From: Smallanthus sonchifolius | Taxonomy: Eukaryota > Streptophyta > Magnoliopsida > Asterales > Asteraceae | Assembly: GCA_023525975.1 (NCBI GenBank) | Contig: CM042027.1 | Span: 14,465,001-14,529,000 of the forward strand | Direction of reading: 5' to 3' | DNA length: 64,000 bases | Notes under the pieces: model-generated | What the model saw: only the letters and a program-made list of their open reading frames with translations | What the model was told of the DNA's origin: nothing | Databases searched by the model: none | In this document: piece after piece, positions 10,781 through 22,700 of the stretch | How the letters are laid out: every line of letters begins with the position of its first letter | Position numbering within the stretch: position 1 is the first letter of the stretch | Made by a program: the position numbers and the translations under genes

Positions 10781-12421
10781 AGAGGTGTACAGTTAAACCG
10801 GTTCCAAACCGGTTTACCGGGTTATGACTCGACCCGGTTCTACACAAAAACCGGTTTCAAATGACCCGGTCCAAGACCCGATCTAACCCGTGAGTATTTA
10901 GCCAGGTTCTGATTTTTTTTTGGTGACCGGTTCGTAACCTGACCCGAACCGGGTTCATTCTCAAACCGGTTCCAGACCCGACCCGATTTTCAAACCTGTT
11001 CCAAACCGGTTCGACCCGTTGGAGCTGCACTTTTCAACGGCTTTATAGCCGTTGTAACGGTCTTCAGGCCGTTTTTTTGGTTTTTTTTTGTATTTTGGAC
11101 CCCCCAAACTTATATAAATAGGTGTAGGTTGAATTGGTTCAACCACACCATTCTAAAACGTTCTCATTTCTCAAAAACGCTATTATTTCTTAAAAACGCT
11201 CACACTCGAAAGTCGAACCTCTCAAAATTGCAAATGAATCTCAACAATCTAATATTGGTGATGCTTCTCAAAGTGTTAATGCTCCCACGGTTATGCGGGT
11301 CATTCCTACAACAAGGAATCCCAATGTTTGGCAACATTTCGATTTATGCGAAATGTCGAATGGTGGTGTTAAGGCTCGGTGCAAGTTGTACGGGCATTTT
11401 TTTGGAAAAGACGCAATACAACTTTGAAGAATCACATTGAAAAAAACTATTGTTCGGTGTTGAAGGCTCAAGCTTCACAAGGTCAAACAAGTATGACGAA
11501 CGAAGGTTCTATTTTTACGTATAATGTTGACTTGGTTCGAGAGAGGATGGCGCATTTTGTTATTCAAAAGGGTCTTCCTTTCAAACACTTTGACAACGAG
11601 CGTTTGGCTCGGATTATTCAACAAACGCTCCAACCTCACTACACTCATGTAAGTCGTGCTACTCTTAGACGAGATTGTATAAATATGTGAAAAAAAACTA
11701 AATTAGAAATAATAAAAGAATTTGAAAGTTTAAAAACCGGTATTAATTTAACTTGTCATGTTTGGTCGGCTCCCCACAACTTGCCGGATTCTTACCTTTG
11801 CGTTACGGCTCATTGGATGAATCCGGAAAGTTGACAAATGATGAAACGTACTATTGCGTTCGATATGTTTGGATACCCCCACACCGGTGACAATTTATTT
11901 TATATTTACACAAAGTTATAAGAACTTTTAAAATAGAAAATAAAGTTTTTTCAATATCGTTTGATAACGCCTCGAATAATACCGTCGCGGTAAACCAACT
12001 TATATTAAAATATAACCCGATTTGTGATGGTATTTTTTTCCAACTAATTATCCGTATTGTTCGGATTTGCAATCTTCGTCTCGTCATACAACTTTCAATT
12101 GTGTGGTTCAACCCGTACAACCAATAAGTATTTATACTAATTTATGGAGTTAAAAAAACACAAAAAAGTTTAAAAAAAGGCCACAAAACAAATCTAAATG
12201 GTATTTTTTTTTAAAAACCGGGTAAACCGGTTTAAGACCCGAACCGGTTTGGTGGCCAAGCCGGTCCGATCCGGTTTGATAGGGTCGTGTTCGATGTTCC
12301 TTGAACCCGGGTCGTGACCCGATCCGGTTCGTCCCCCAACCCGGTCCAACCGGTTTGGGCAGCCCGACCCGGTTTTAAACCCGGACCGGTTTGGATTTTG
12401 GACCCGGTTTATACACCTCTA
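10781..12421 (+). mobile_element. hAT element, 1.64 kb, defective
   Basis: Termini AGAGGTGTA (left) and TACACCTCTA (right) are inverted. They are flanked by the 8-bp duplication GGTAGACT (10773-10780 and 12422-12429). Both subterminal zones (10790-11010 and 12215-12410) are packed with ACCGGTTT/AACCGG motifs in both orientations, the arrangement of hAT transposase binding sites. The interior carries a truncated transposase with multiple breaks, so the copy cannot be autonomous. Confidence 0.85.
11232..12120 (+). pseudogene. hAT transposase remnant (BED zinc finger plus part of catalytic domain)
   Basis: The first frame holds a BED-finger-like stretch around NPNVWQHFDLCEMSNGG and CKLYGHFFGKDAIQL. 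The second Cys of the expected C-x2-C pair is Tyr. A frameshift leads into 11379-11690 with FVIQKGLPFKHFDNERLARI and LQPHYTHVSRATLRRDC, both typical of plant Ac/RICESLEEPER-type transposases. After a stop the sequence continues LTCHVWSAPHNLPDSYLCVT and MMKRTIAFDMFGYPHTGDNL. The C-terminal dimerisation domain is missing. Several stops and shifts make it non-functional. Confidence 0.85.
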
Positions 12422-12429
12422 GGTAGACT

Positions 12430-13270
12430 TTTAATAAAATTAGTATTTTTTATATAAAAAAAGCAAGACTTGTTACTAAAAAAAGATAGGCGGTGATTTG
12501 TGCAAATTCATAGCCGCTAAAATCAACAATTTCTAGTTTTTTGGTTCTTGTTTTATTCCGTTTTTTCTAACAAAAATCAGTAAAATCTTTATCTCCACAA
12601 GTAAATCTTCTATTTTAAGAAAATTATTAGATTTCTTATACATATTTTACAAAAAAAAACTAGAAATTTCTTTAATAAGACATAGAGGCTACTCTATTAG
12701 AAGTTAAAATTCTAGATATAATGTAGTTAAGTTCGATAACACTAGTCCACAAAAACCGCTCCAAACCACCTTTCTCATTCCAACTAATTTACCTACAAAT
12801 TATTGTGCAAAAATACTTATGCTTTATTTACAAACCATAAATGATAAATGAAATCAAACAAACTCAAACTCAAACTCAAAGATACGCTGAGGTTAGATAC
12901 TCATATTAATAGAAAGTTTGATCGTGTAGATCATCTGATCGTCCGCGAATACGAAACCCTAGCCTGGGCGCACTAAAATATGAAGATACACTCATTTTGT
13001 TCGTACAGGTTATATTTTGATTTTTGATTAGGGTTAGATGATTATTTACCATAACTCAATAAGAAATGCATGTTGGTCTTCAACAACCAGTTTTGTTGGG
13101 AAAAAAAGTTTCTCAATGCAAATACATAACACCCAACCATATACAATTACCAATTTAATGAACCTTCCATTCTTCTAACTGCTTCTATCCCCCCTACTTC
13201 ATTTACTCCTTCCAAACTCCCTTAAATACACACCCCCACGTATCTCCACCACCCATATTCACCATCACAC
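12430..13270 (+). promoter_or_regulatory. Upstream region of the KCS gene
   Basis: Non-coding DNA between the hAT element and the KCS start. The last 80 bp is C/T-rich with a TATA-like TTAAATACAC near 13222 and an ACACATGGC start context. A tandem AACTCAAACTC run lies near 12862. Confidence 0.45.
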
Positions 13271-15593
13271 ATGGCACCCACACAAGAACACCACCTTCTA
13301 TCCACCGAAATCGTCAACCGGGGAATTGAACCCTCCGGTCCTGACGCCGGATCCATTACTTTTTCCGTCAGGGTCCGTCGTCGCCTACCGGACTTTGTCC
13401 AGTCTGTCAAGCTTAAGTATGTTAAGCTTGGATACCATTACCTAATCAACCACGGAATCTACTTAGCCACCGTGCCAGTGGTGCTCCTTTTGTTTGGCGT
13501 GGAGGTCAAACGATTCGGCAGGGAGGAGCTGTGGAGGACGATCTCCGACAACACTGGCGGCTATGATCTTCTTACGGTTCTTGCGCTCTTCGTCGTATTC
13601 ACCTTCACTCTCACTTTGTATATCCTCTCCCGCTCTCGATCCATTTATCTGGTTGATTTTGCATGCTTCAAACCCGTTGATGATCTAAAGGTCGGTATCA
13701 ATTTTATCATCATCACATACATACAACATCCTGGTATGTTGTTACATGTACTTATTAGATAGAATATATTAGTTATGATCAGATAAAATATACTATTTAT
13801 AATTTATTATATAAATAAGATTTATTATAATTGTCTATATCATAATTAGGATTTATTTTTTTATTTTCTAGAATTGCCGGCGTTGCATAGATAAGATTTA
13901 TTGTAATTATCTTATCATAATTACAGAATTATATTTAATTCACCTGCGCGCAGGTAACAAAGGAGGAATTTATCGGACGAAAGTCAGGAAAATTCGACGA
14001 AGCGAGCCTCGAATTCCAGAAAAGAATCCTCGAATCCTCCGGGATCGGAGACGAAACCTACGTCCCAAAATCCATAATGTCGCCCGAGAAAACCGCGACC
14101 ATGAGAGAAGGCAGGGCGGAGGCATCAATGGTGATATTCGGAGCACTAGACGAGCTTTTCGAGAAGACCGGAGTCCGTCCCAAAGATATAGGAATACTAG
14201 TCGTAAACTGCAGCATTTTCAACCCGACACCATCGTTGTCCGCGATGATTATCAACCACTACAAGATGAGGGGAAACATTCTTAGCTTTAACTTAGGCGG
14301 GATGGGCTGCAGCGCCGGGGTTATTGCGGTGGATTTAGCACGCGACATGCTTCATGCGAACCCTAGTAACCTCGCGGTGGTGGTGAGCACGGAGATGGTT
14401 GCTTATAACTGGTACCCCGGTCGTGATCGGGGTATGCTTATTCCTAACTGTTTCTTTAGAATGGGTTGCTCCACCTTGTTGATGTCTAATCGCCGCCGTG
14501 ACTACCGCCGAGGCAAGTATAGGCTTGAACACATTGTTAGGACGCATAAAGGTGCTGATGATTCAAGCTTTAGGAGTATATATCAAGAAGAAGATGCACA
14601 GAAATTTAAAGGATTGAAAATTAGTAAAGATTTAATGGAAATAGGAGGTGACGCCATTAAGACCAATATCACCACGTTAAGTCCGTTAGTACTTCCGTTT
14701 TCCGAGCAATTCTTCTTCTTTTCCACCCTCATCAAGAGGTACTTTTCCGGCACCGGAAAATCATCTCATCTGACGCCACCGGTACAACAAATTAGCCAAT
14801 TGTAAGCACTTTTTCTTAATACAACAAATTTTATAGGGTATTTAGGTAATTAATTTATGTCTGTATGTGATTTTTAAAGCATTTTGGTTTCTGGTTAATA
14901 TGTTTGTTTGACAAGTGGATTCAACTAATCTGGTGGTTGGATAAACGGATTCATGAAATTCATGTGAGCAAGAAGCAGATTTGCTTGATCGAATCCGGTG
15001 TCCAACCAGCAGACCGGTTGAATCCGCTTATCCAACTAGTAATTAACTAGAAGCCAAAATCTTTTTAAAATTCATCTACAAACAAAATTCAATCCCTAAA
15101 GTCCCCTATAAATCTAAAAAGTTCTTACATGATTTAGTTAAAACATAATAGAAGGAGTTACGTTTAGCACAACCCATATTTAAAAACATTTGACACTCGT
15201 TTGTTTTTTTACAGTGCACCTTCTTCTGCCACCAAGCCCTACATTCCAGACTACAGGCTAGCATTTGAACACTTTTGCATCAACGCCGCCAGCAAGGCGG
15301 CGTTGAACGAGTTGCAGCGCAACCTGGGGCTCAGCGACATGAACATGGAAGCATCACGCGCCACCCTCCACCGATTCGGAAACATGTCTTCTAGTAGCAT
15401 CTGGTACGAGCTCGCGTACCTGGAGGCCAAGGGACGAGTGAAACGGGGTGACCGGGTCTGGCAATTGGGGTTCGGGTCTGGTTTTAAATGCAACAGCACC
15501 GTCTGGAAGTCCATTCGAACCATAGAACCGCCGGCAGGAGGCAACCCCTGGCTTGATTGCATTGATAGGTATCCTGTGGAGGACCTTTCTTAG
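13271..15593 (+). CDS. FDH: 3-ketoacyl-CoA synthase, FIDDLEHEAD (KCS10) type, with His-to-Asn change at the active site
   Basis: Exons 13271-13690, 13954-14801 and 15215-15593 join in frame to 548 aa, the usual KCS10 length. KCS enzymes condense malonyl-CoA with acyl-CoA in very-long-chain fatty acid elongation at the ER, feeding cuticle lipids. The N-terminus (LLSTEIVNRGIEPSGPDAG) and RVRRRLPDF are FDH-like. Membrane segments lie near residues 61-77 and 101-119. Catalytic Cys is about residue 259 (GGMGCSAG) and the RFGN Asn is about 479. The third catalytic residue, His in HFC-x-HAASK of the family, is Asn446 here (HFCINAASK, codon AAC at 15282-15284). Exon 1 has the unusual donor GTCGGT; the exon 2 donor GTAAGC and both acceptors are good. 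The frame is otherwise intact. It could be an inactive or neofunctionalised paralogue. Confidence 0.9.
14879..15061. mobile_element. hAT-like foldback MITE in KCS intron 2
   Basis: The two halves are inverted copies: ATTTTGGTTTCTGGTTAAT at the left against ATTTTGGCTTCTAGTTAAT read from the right. The internal GTGGATTCAAC and GGTTGGA blocks also pair. TTTTTAAA lies on both sides (14871-14878 and 15062-15069), a probable 8-bp target duplication. Confidence 0.7.
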
Positions 15594-16085
15594 TGTAGTT
15601 AAATCCTCCCCCTCAACTTTCAGAGAATTACACTTTGTTACCTTACTTTACTTAATAATAGATGTAAGCTCCTTGCAAAAGTAGTAAATAAATTTATAAA
15701 AAAGGGGGAAATATTTAAATTAGGAGGCTAAAATTATAGATTTAAATGCAAAAGCTACCCATAGACATTTTGTCAAACTTGTGGGCTAGATATGTAAATT
15801 ATTAAATCTAATTGCACTTTAAATGTGTAAAATAATCTATGTTATATAATAAATAAAAATAATTGATGTCACGTGTCGCTTCCACATCTCTTCTTATCAT
15901 TGTTTTTCCGCATCTTTTTCTTATTAAATGCACATTTTTTAATAATGATTTATATTTAAAGAAAAAAATATTAATTATACTAATAAAGCACATTTAATTT
16001 AAACTATCTCTTATTTTAAGAAGCTTTAAATTTAATTATGTTTTTTTAACTAAATAGTGATATAAGTCAAATTATATTAAATAGA
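15594..16085. other. 3' flank of the KCS gene
   Basis: AT-rich. Possible poly(A) signal context AATAATAGA near 15653. No further gene seen. Confidence 0.4.
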
Positions 16086-16089
16086 AATT

Positions 16090-16272
16090 AATGTATTCAA
16101 ACCGTGTAATATATAAGTTTTTAAAGATATAAATTTTTTATTACTAAGTGTATATAACATTAAATTTTATCAACCCGTGTAATACACGAGTTTTTTAAAA
16201 TACAATTTTTTTTATTACAAAGTATATAATATTATACTTTATCAACTTGTGTAATACACGAGATTTAACTTA
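16090..16272 (+). repeat. Tandem repeat, about 73 bp x 2.5
   Basis: Units are anchored by CCGTGTAAT (16102), CCCGTGTAATACACGAG (16174) and TTGTGTAATACACGAG (16247), with AT-rich spacers sharing TATATAA-ATTA-ACTTTATCAAC. The CGTGTAATACACG core is palindromic; a related CCGTGAATTACACGG occurs at 5539. Confidence 0.6.
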
Positions 16273-16556
16273 GTATAAAATAAAATATGAATGTTGATCT
16301 TTCGTTAGGTGGATCACACTATTGTCATGTTTTGTTGTATGTTCTTTGGTACATGTAAAATATGTTCTTCGTTATTTGTAATATTATTCTATTATTTTGC
16401 TTCACCCTTTTGTTTCAATTGACGATATTGGTTTTGAATTTTGATTTGTATGTTATTTTTGTCAAGGATACTTAAATAAACTCATCAATACTCACAAACT
16501 TTTTACACAATTTATCCTTCTCATAATCAATCATTCTTATATTCAAATACTTATAA

Positions 16557-17215
16557 TTCTTAAAATAAAAGAGGCGACGTATACAATACGTAGTCACAGC
16601 ATTGACTAATGTCAGCTACTTTAGATTTTGTGGGATTTTATACTTAGACCCTTGAAGCACATTTATTTTAAGCCCTTTAATTTAAAAAAATATTTTTTTA
16701 TTTTATTTTTTTTCACAAATTTATACTACAACCCATGAACTTTAATAAAGTTATCATTTATACATTGAAAATCTTCTCTTTTTTTTACCAACCAAGTTAC
16801 GTGATGTGGCACACGTAGAGTTGTGCATGATAGTGTACAAGTTATATAGCTACATGCGTGTAATACCGTTACGAATTTTTAACTTTACCTTTTTTAAACA
16901 TTTTTACTTTCTTTTTCTGATTTTTTACAGGTTAACTTCTTTTTACCGGCTTTATTACGGTTTTGGTTTTTGGAATATTACTTTTTCTTAATGGCTTTTG
17001 GAATATTACTGGTTATTTCTCTATAACGTATGAGTTTGCGTAAAAGTTTATGCTTTTTTTTATATATAGTTCTGAGTACGTTTATTTATTTCGTAAACAA
17101 TAACATTTTTAATGGTTTCGTTTTCCTATGACTTTATTTTATATGTTTTCGAGTACATTAATTTTTTTACGGTTTAACACATCGCAACACACATGGGCAC
17201 AATTCTAGTTTTCTA
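16557..17215 (+). mobile_element. Possible small non-autonomous Helitron
   Basis: The left end TCTTAAAATAAAAGAGGCGACG resembles plant Helitron 5' ends. The right end CACAATTCTAGT followed by T has a CTRRT terminus, but its upstream hairpin (ATCGCAACACACATGGGC) is poor and the base before TC is T, not A. Body non-coding. Confidence 0.3.
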
Positions 17216-18395
17216 CAATTACCATATTTTTTATTTATTTTTCATAACTAATTTAGTTATTATAACAAATATATAAAAAGTTTACAAATTCTTAAATTTT
17301 ACTTTAAATTTATTAATTTTATTTTAAAAAAATTTCTTACTTTTGTTCAAATTCTTGCAAAATTTACAAAATCGTATAAGTTTTAGAAGTTTCTAGACTT
17401 TTTAAAAGCTTATCAAAGTTCAAAATTTTACAGATTCTTTTAAAAAATTTACATGACTCAATTAATAAAAAGAAAATTATAAATAAGCAAAACAAGAAAA
17501 ATTATATGAAAAAAAAGCAAAACTTGAAGACCCCACATTTCCGCCCGTGAGCGGATCCGTCACGGACCATGCAATGCATACGTTCATGGCAAACGAGTGT
17601 TTAAAGTCGGATATCTGAAAATTTCAGATAGTGGAATTCACTATCCGAATCCAAAATTTCGGATACGGATTCGGATATTTAAACGGATATCCGAAATTTG
17701 CATGCTTGCTAAAAGTTTCAAATTAGGAAAAAAAAACTCCACAATCCCAAACTCATAAAAGAAAATTTCATATAGTGAAAGTTCCAATTTTTTTTAAATT
17801 GATTTTTTTTTTTAAATTAATCTTAAAAAAAAAATCAAAAAACAAATTCAAAACATTAAATTAATTTGTTTGTTTTTAAATTAATGTTTATAAAATCAAA
17901 AAAAAAATCAAAACATTAAATTAATTTGTTTTTAATTTGAATAAAAATTAGGACTGAAATGTGTGGATGTTACAAAAAGATAAATTTAAAATTCATGTTC
18001 AAATCAGATATGATTTTTTAACTTGGGTTTTCGGAAACAAATAAAATATCGTCAATATTAATTAAATTGCTTCACCCCACTAATATGTCTTCTTTTGTAA
18101 CCACATGCTTAAAACCCATCAAACACAAAGTATAGATCATCTTAAATTTGAATGAATTGAAGTATTATCCCTATTCTAATAAAAAATTAAATAAGTTATC
18201 ACTTGTCATAACCACATTCATTCTTACACAACTTTTCTCCCAAAAACCATTTCATACCCATTTGTTTTATATCACGGGTAATAACCCAACTTTTATACTC
18301 AACCCATATAAACCCAAATTTTACCCTGAATATTCATTTTACCTTTTCGTTTCTTCAACAAAGAAGTTGTAAACCATAAAGTTTTATTTTATGTT
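17216..18395. other. AT-rich intergenic DNA
   Basis: No gene. 17605-17705 contains repeated GGATATCTGA / GGATATCCGAAATTT motifs in both orientations that look like transposon subterminal repeats. 17780-17945 is A/T homopolymer-rich. Confidence 0.4.
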
Positions 18396-18398
18396 CAA

Positions 18399-18680
18399 TG
18401 TTCATCCAAGCCAAGATCGATAACCATCTCAATTAATCGCCTATTCAAGGTTCAATCGTTTATCTTTTTACCTTTTTCTATTTGTTTTTTTATATGCAAC
18501 CGGAATCCTTTAATTTAAGATTTTGATTTCAGTTTTATCCAGCTTTCGAAGATTCATCCAAACCAAGTTTGAAAACCATCTCAGCAGTCTGTTCAAGGTT
18601 CAATCTTTTATCTTTTTTTTTACCTTTTTCTAGTTGTTTTTTTATATGCAATCAGAACCTTTTAATTTAAGATTTTGTTT
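18399..18680 (+). repeat. Tandem duplication, about 150 bp x 2, diverged
   Basis: 18399-18530 (TTCATCCAAGCCAAGATCG onward) is repeated with substitutions at 18551-18678. Both copies share CAAGGTTCAATC, TTTTTACCTTTTTCTA and TTTTTTTATATGCAA. No coding potential. Confidence 0.65.
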
Positions 18681-19621
18681 GTTTTGCTTGATCTCAATCT
18701 TCAAGGTTCAGTCCTTTGTTCAAGATTCATTCGTTTTGTAATAATGTTTTTTTATTCTGATTATGTTTTTTTTTGTAGTTTTGAATTAGTTTACCAAATA
18801 ATTAATATTCTAAATCTGTATGTATAAATATTGATTGTATGTATAAATTTTATGTATCGAAAATACTATGAATATTCATTATTGATTAATATTGAATGTA
18901 TGTATGACTGAAAAATAATTTTGAATTGAGGACTTTGATTTAGGATGCGTTAAACCATATATATCGCAAACTTTCCTTATTTATCCCCAATTAAGTATTC
19001 AAAATTTGAATTCTCAATCAATATGATTATAACTGAAAATTGATTTTGAATTCATACATTAGAGACCTTTAAACCACCTTAATGTATTTGAAGTTATGTC
19101 TCACATATTTGAATTGCTTAAATTATGTAATTATTAAATATAAGCTTTACTTAAAAAATAATTTATCAATAATTAATCATGAAGTACAATGCCAACCAAT
19201 ATTATAACCAGTGTACTACACACGAGATAAAAAATACCAATACATAAAATTTTTAAATCTTTATGTATATATATTTTACACGTGTAAAAATGTATTACAT
19301 ATATTAAGGATGAAAACAAAATTCAAATATGTAAACATTAATATTTGCACATATGTTTTCATTTAAATTTTATTAACAATCGGCCCGACAACTGGCGCGG
19401 ACGCGGGGAACCTGCTAGGAAATAAAGTTTAACTTGAAAATTCAAAACATAGAATAATTGTATTTCCTTGATGTTATAGGCAATAAAAACTCTAATGGTG
19501 AGAAATGATCGAAATGACTTGTGAAGAGAAATGATCGAAAGAGGTGTGACGATATTTATCAATATAATTTTAACATTTTGCTCGTATAACACATGAGATT
19601 AAAGCTATTTAATAATATATA
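18681..19621. other. Intergenic, no feature recognised
   Basis: AT-rich sequence without convincing ORF or repeat. Confidence 0.4.
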
Positions 19622-20040
19622 ACTAGAAATTGTTCCCCGAGCTTTGCGGCAGGTATCGGAATTTAAACGGCTGATGTGGTGACATTAACGTGGAAACGTG
19701 GTTAAATAAATCTTCCTTCATGCTCCGCGGCAGAAGGCGGATTTTAAACGGTTGAGGGTGTCACATTATTGTGGCTAAGCATAAAAAGAAACGTATGAAA
19801 TTACGACAACTCGGTTGTGGAGGTCAAAACATAGATAAAAGACAATTAACATAACGGTGCTGATGTTTTTCAGTCGGTCTTTGCCTAATTTTTCACAGTT
19901 TTAAGTCGATACCTAAAAAAATACTTTATCTTGAATACGACTCTATTTTTAACAACATTTGCACCAGGACGTCAACCAAAAAATAAATAAATAAACAAAC
20001 GCGAAAGTTATTAAGGAAAAATCAGATTATATATAGATAC
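19622..20040 (-). mobile_element. Helitron-type 3' end
   Basis: On the minus strand a GC-rich hairpin (CCTGCCGCAAAGCTCGGGG) is followed after a short spacer by CTAGT (19622-19626) and T. A second related GC block (GCTCCGCGGCAGAAGGCGG) lies at 19722-19741. The body is non-coding. Confidence 0.5.
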
Positions 20041-20174
20041 CAAGTGGGTAACTCAAAACTTGAAAAATTTATGGGAGCCAAAGTTAAACTTTATAAAGTG
20101 AAGATGTGAGTTTTACCATTTAACTAAAGTATGAAGTTGAGTGTTATGATATTTAAATGAAATAAGTTTTAATA

Positions 20175-20443
20175 ATGAATTTCTCTTCATAGGAATATAA
20201 TGTATGGCGATTCACTCGTATATAAATAAGTGAAATAAAAAGAGGTAAAAAAAGAAAAAATCGTAGTGGTCACCACCGACACTTGAGAATAAGTAGTAGT
20301 ATAATATAATTATGAATTTCTCTTCATAGGAATATAATGTATGGCCATTCACTCGTATATAAATAAGTGAAATAAAAAGAGGTAAAAAAAAGAAAAAATC
20401 GTAGTGGTCACCATCGACACTTGAGAATAAGTAGTAGTATAAT
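20175..20443 (+). repeat. Tandem duplication, 137 bp x 2
   Basis: ATGAATTTCTCTTCATAGG starts both units (20175 and 20312). They are nearly identical through AATAAGTAGTAGTATAAT, differing by a few substitutions and one A in a poly(A) run. Recent duplication. Confidence 0.9.
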
Positions 20444-20592
20444 TTTGAGCTCAAGGCCAGCGGGTACACGGATGAGATGAGATTTAATGATTGCATGACC
20501 GAAATTTATGAACATAGTTAACCCGCTAATGTATGAAATTGGGTTTCAGTTTTATCATAGTTAACATGTTACTTTTAAAGATCAAACGGGAT

Positions 20593-20743
20593 ATCCATAA
20601 ATAGGTGGATCCCCTGAGTTTATTCAAACAGACCCCAACGTTAGAAATGTGACCGAACCAACCGTCTTCTAGACTTCAGAAGACGGTTAGTTCAGTTATA
20701 TTTAGGTCTGTTTGAATAAACTTAGGAGATCTATGAATATATT
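20593..20743. repeat. Foldback (inverted repeat) element, about 150 bp
   Basis: CTGAGTTTATTCAAACAGACC (20614-20634) pairs with GGTCTGTTTGAATAAACTTAG (20705-20725). Pairing extends inward through AACCGTCTTCT/AGAAGACGGTT and outward to the ATCCATAAATAGG region. The loop is only a few bases, so an RNA across it would form a near-complete hairpin. Confidence 0.8.
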
Positions 20744-20904
20744 CCAATTCCTATAAGAAAAGTTGAGACGTCAGAAAGCTACAAGGATCTTATTGACTGT
20801 TTCTTCAAGGTACATTACATCGTTTTTCATTTGTTAAACTCTTTCTTTCTAAATAATGAAAGTTCATGTGCAGACATACAAGAGCAGAAATCAAAAGTTC
20901 GGGG

Positions 20905-21097
20905 GTGTTTGGATTTACTTTTTAAACTACTTATTAACTTATTACCTTTTTTAAAAAGGTAATAAGTCAAAAGTTCATTTGGATAAATGGTGAAAAAGTC
21001 ATTTTTAAAAGGGTGAAAAAGTTGTTTTGAAAAAGTAGATAATTCTTACTTTTATAAAAAGTCAAAAGTAGTTTTTAATAAGTAATCGCAAACACCC
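20905..21097. mobile_element. MITE with GGGGGTGTTTG inverted ends
   Basis: GGGGGTGTTTGGATTTACTT at the left pairs with AAGTAATCGCAAACACCCCC at the right. TTC lies on both sides, a possible 3-bp target duplication. Flanking sequence GTTCATGTGCAGACATACA / CTTCATGTGCAAACATACA is itself repeated on both sides (20869 and 21099), so a local duplication preceded or accompanied insertion. Confidence 0.7.
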
Positions 21098-21287
21098 CCT
21101 TCATGTGCAAACATACAACAAACAGGAGCAGAAATGCTAAAAATACCAAATAACAGTCTAGTGTAAAGTTATAATAAATCAAATAAACTCCCACTAATAT
21201 TCTGAAGGCTTCAATCGTCTACCCCCAAAAGTAATAAAAACCCTAAAATTGGAAGTGTACATGTAGAAGAAATAGTTGAGTCCAACA

Positions 21288-21653
21288 CTAAGCTTGAATC
21301 CACAAAGTGTATAGCAAAACCCACATGGTCGTAGAAGAAAAAAAAATTGGTAACCGAAGAACATCACCTGAAGTCGTGAGAAGATATCTGAAATTGCAGG
21401 AATTGGAGACGTGAGGTGAAGCATAGGTTGAAACTGATCGAATAAAGAGCGAGTACAGCGACAAAGACGATAACACGAAGAAGATGAAGGCCGATGCGAG
21501 AAATTGGGTGAAGCATCTTCTGCTCGTCATGTTGCAGATGGCGATGATAGCGGCAATCGTTGGTCTGTCAATCGCCACGCCGAGCGGCCGTGGTTGTTCC
21601 GCATCTGGCTTCCGTCGGCTGAGCGACAATCGCTGGTCCGCCGCCTCCGCCAT
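21288..21653 (-). CDS. Hypothetical protein, possible first exon of a membrane protein
   Basis: An open frame of 121 codons begins after a C/T-rich (minus: GAGAAAGG) leader and has locally higher GC than its surroundings. The N-terminus MAEAADQRLSLSRRKPD is basic and polar. A hydrophobic stretch near residues 49-69 (FLASAFIFFVLSSLSLYSLF) could be a membrane anchor, giving a type II layout. A CTTCAG/GTGATG donor lies near 21368, so the coding part may end there; no second exon was found. A plus-strand ORF overlaps it and is less convincing. Unrecognised; it may be a captured or broken exon. Confidence 0.35.
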   Translation of the reverse strand: MAEAADQRLSLSRRKPDAEQPRPLGVAIDRPTIAAIIAICNMTSRRCFTQFLASAFIFFVLSSLSLYSLFIRSVSTYASPHVSNSCNFRYLLTTSGDVLRLPIFFSSTTMWVLLYTLWIQA

Positions 21654-21753
21654 TACCCCTTCTCCCTTTCTCTGTCTATCTCTACATACAGCAACTGTAT
21701 GTATCTTTTACGTGAGATAACACTGTTCACCAACATGCTAATTGTATTAGTTA

Positions 21754-22700
21754 ACTAGTTGGTTACCATCGCTCTCCGCGGCGGGCTCAAAACAAAGATA
21801 AAAATAAGTAAATATAGACGGTACATTCCACGTGATGTTAAAAAAACACGTTGCATCGGTATATTCGATAGTAAAAAAAAGTTACCTTGTTCTAAACGAA
21901 AGTGAAGTAATTCGAAAAAACTTTACAGCGAAACGTATATAAAAATAAGCATGCTGGCGACAAATTACGGCGGGTCGGTTTAAACGTAGATAAAAAAACG
22001 TCACAATAGTGTATTGTGAGATGGGCCGATGGTTTAAAAAACGTTTAAAACTACCGGTTGGTTTAAAAATAATGTTACGAAAATTCACATCGAAACGTAA
22101 ATAGTTTAAAAGTTGTAAGAGTAAATCATTTTCTTTTTTTTATTATAATGACGCATTCCTCGTTGGGTTTGAAATCTAGCTACGGCTGGGTTGTAGTACG
22201 TGTATGTACGTTAATCACTGGGTAGGGACACAATTGGTTTCTTTTTATGAAAGAAATTGTAAACATTGTGACGGTAACGTAGATAAATTAAAAAAGAGGA
22301 ACCCTGCAATGGTATATTTGGAGATGAGCATTGAATGGTTTTAAAAACCAAACGGTTTAAAAAAGCGTTTAAAACAACTAATTGGTTTGAAAATGATGTT
22401 ACGAAAATTCACGTCGAATCGTAGATAAAAGTAGACACGTCGTAACGTCAAGCTTGAAATTTTATAAAACATCATATTTTAAAAGTTGTAAGTGGAAAAC
22501 AAAAAAAAACTATAAAAAAATTAAAACATTGAAGTAGCTTTGATAACTCTTATAACGTTTACGATTTGATGACTTGTAAATTATTACGCCCAACTCCGTT
22601 TCGAATGAAATTTACACCGAAACGTAGATAAAAATAAACACGTCGCAACCGTATTTTTAAAAATTAAGAGGTTGTAAGATAATTTTATTGAAATTTAGGG
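21754..22700 (-). mobile_element. Helitron-type element, 3' end and degenerate body
   Basis: Minus strand ends GCCCGCCGCGGAGAGCG, spacer, CTAGT (21754-21758), T. The body repeats a motif like TCGAAACGTAGATAAAA near 21927, 22089, 22418 and 22620, often followed by ACGTCGCAACG. No ORF with helicase similarity. The 5' limit is not determined. Confidence 0.5.

Noticed and set aside
20212..20496. 94-codon minus-strand ORF with internal repeat
   Set aside because: Its repeat simply reflects the 137-bp DNA tandem duplication; no independent support.
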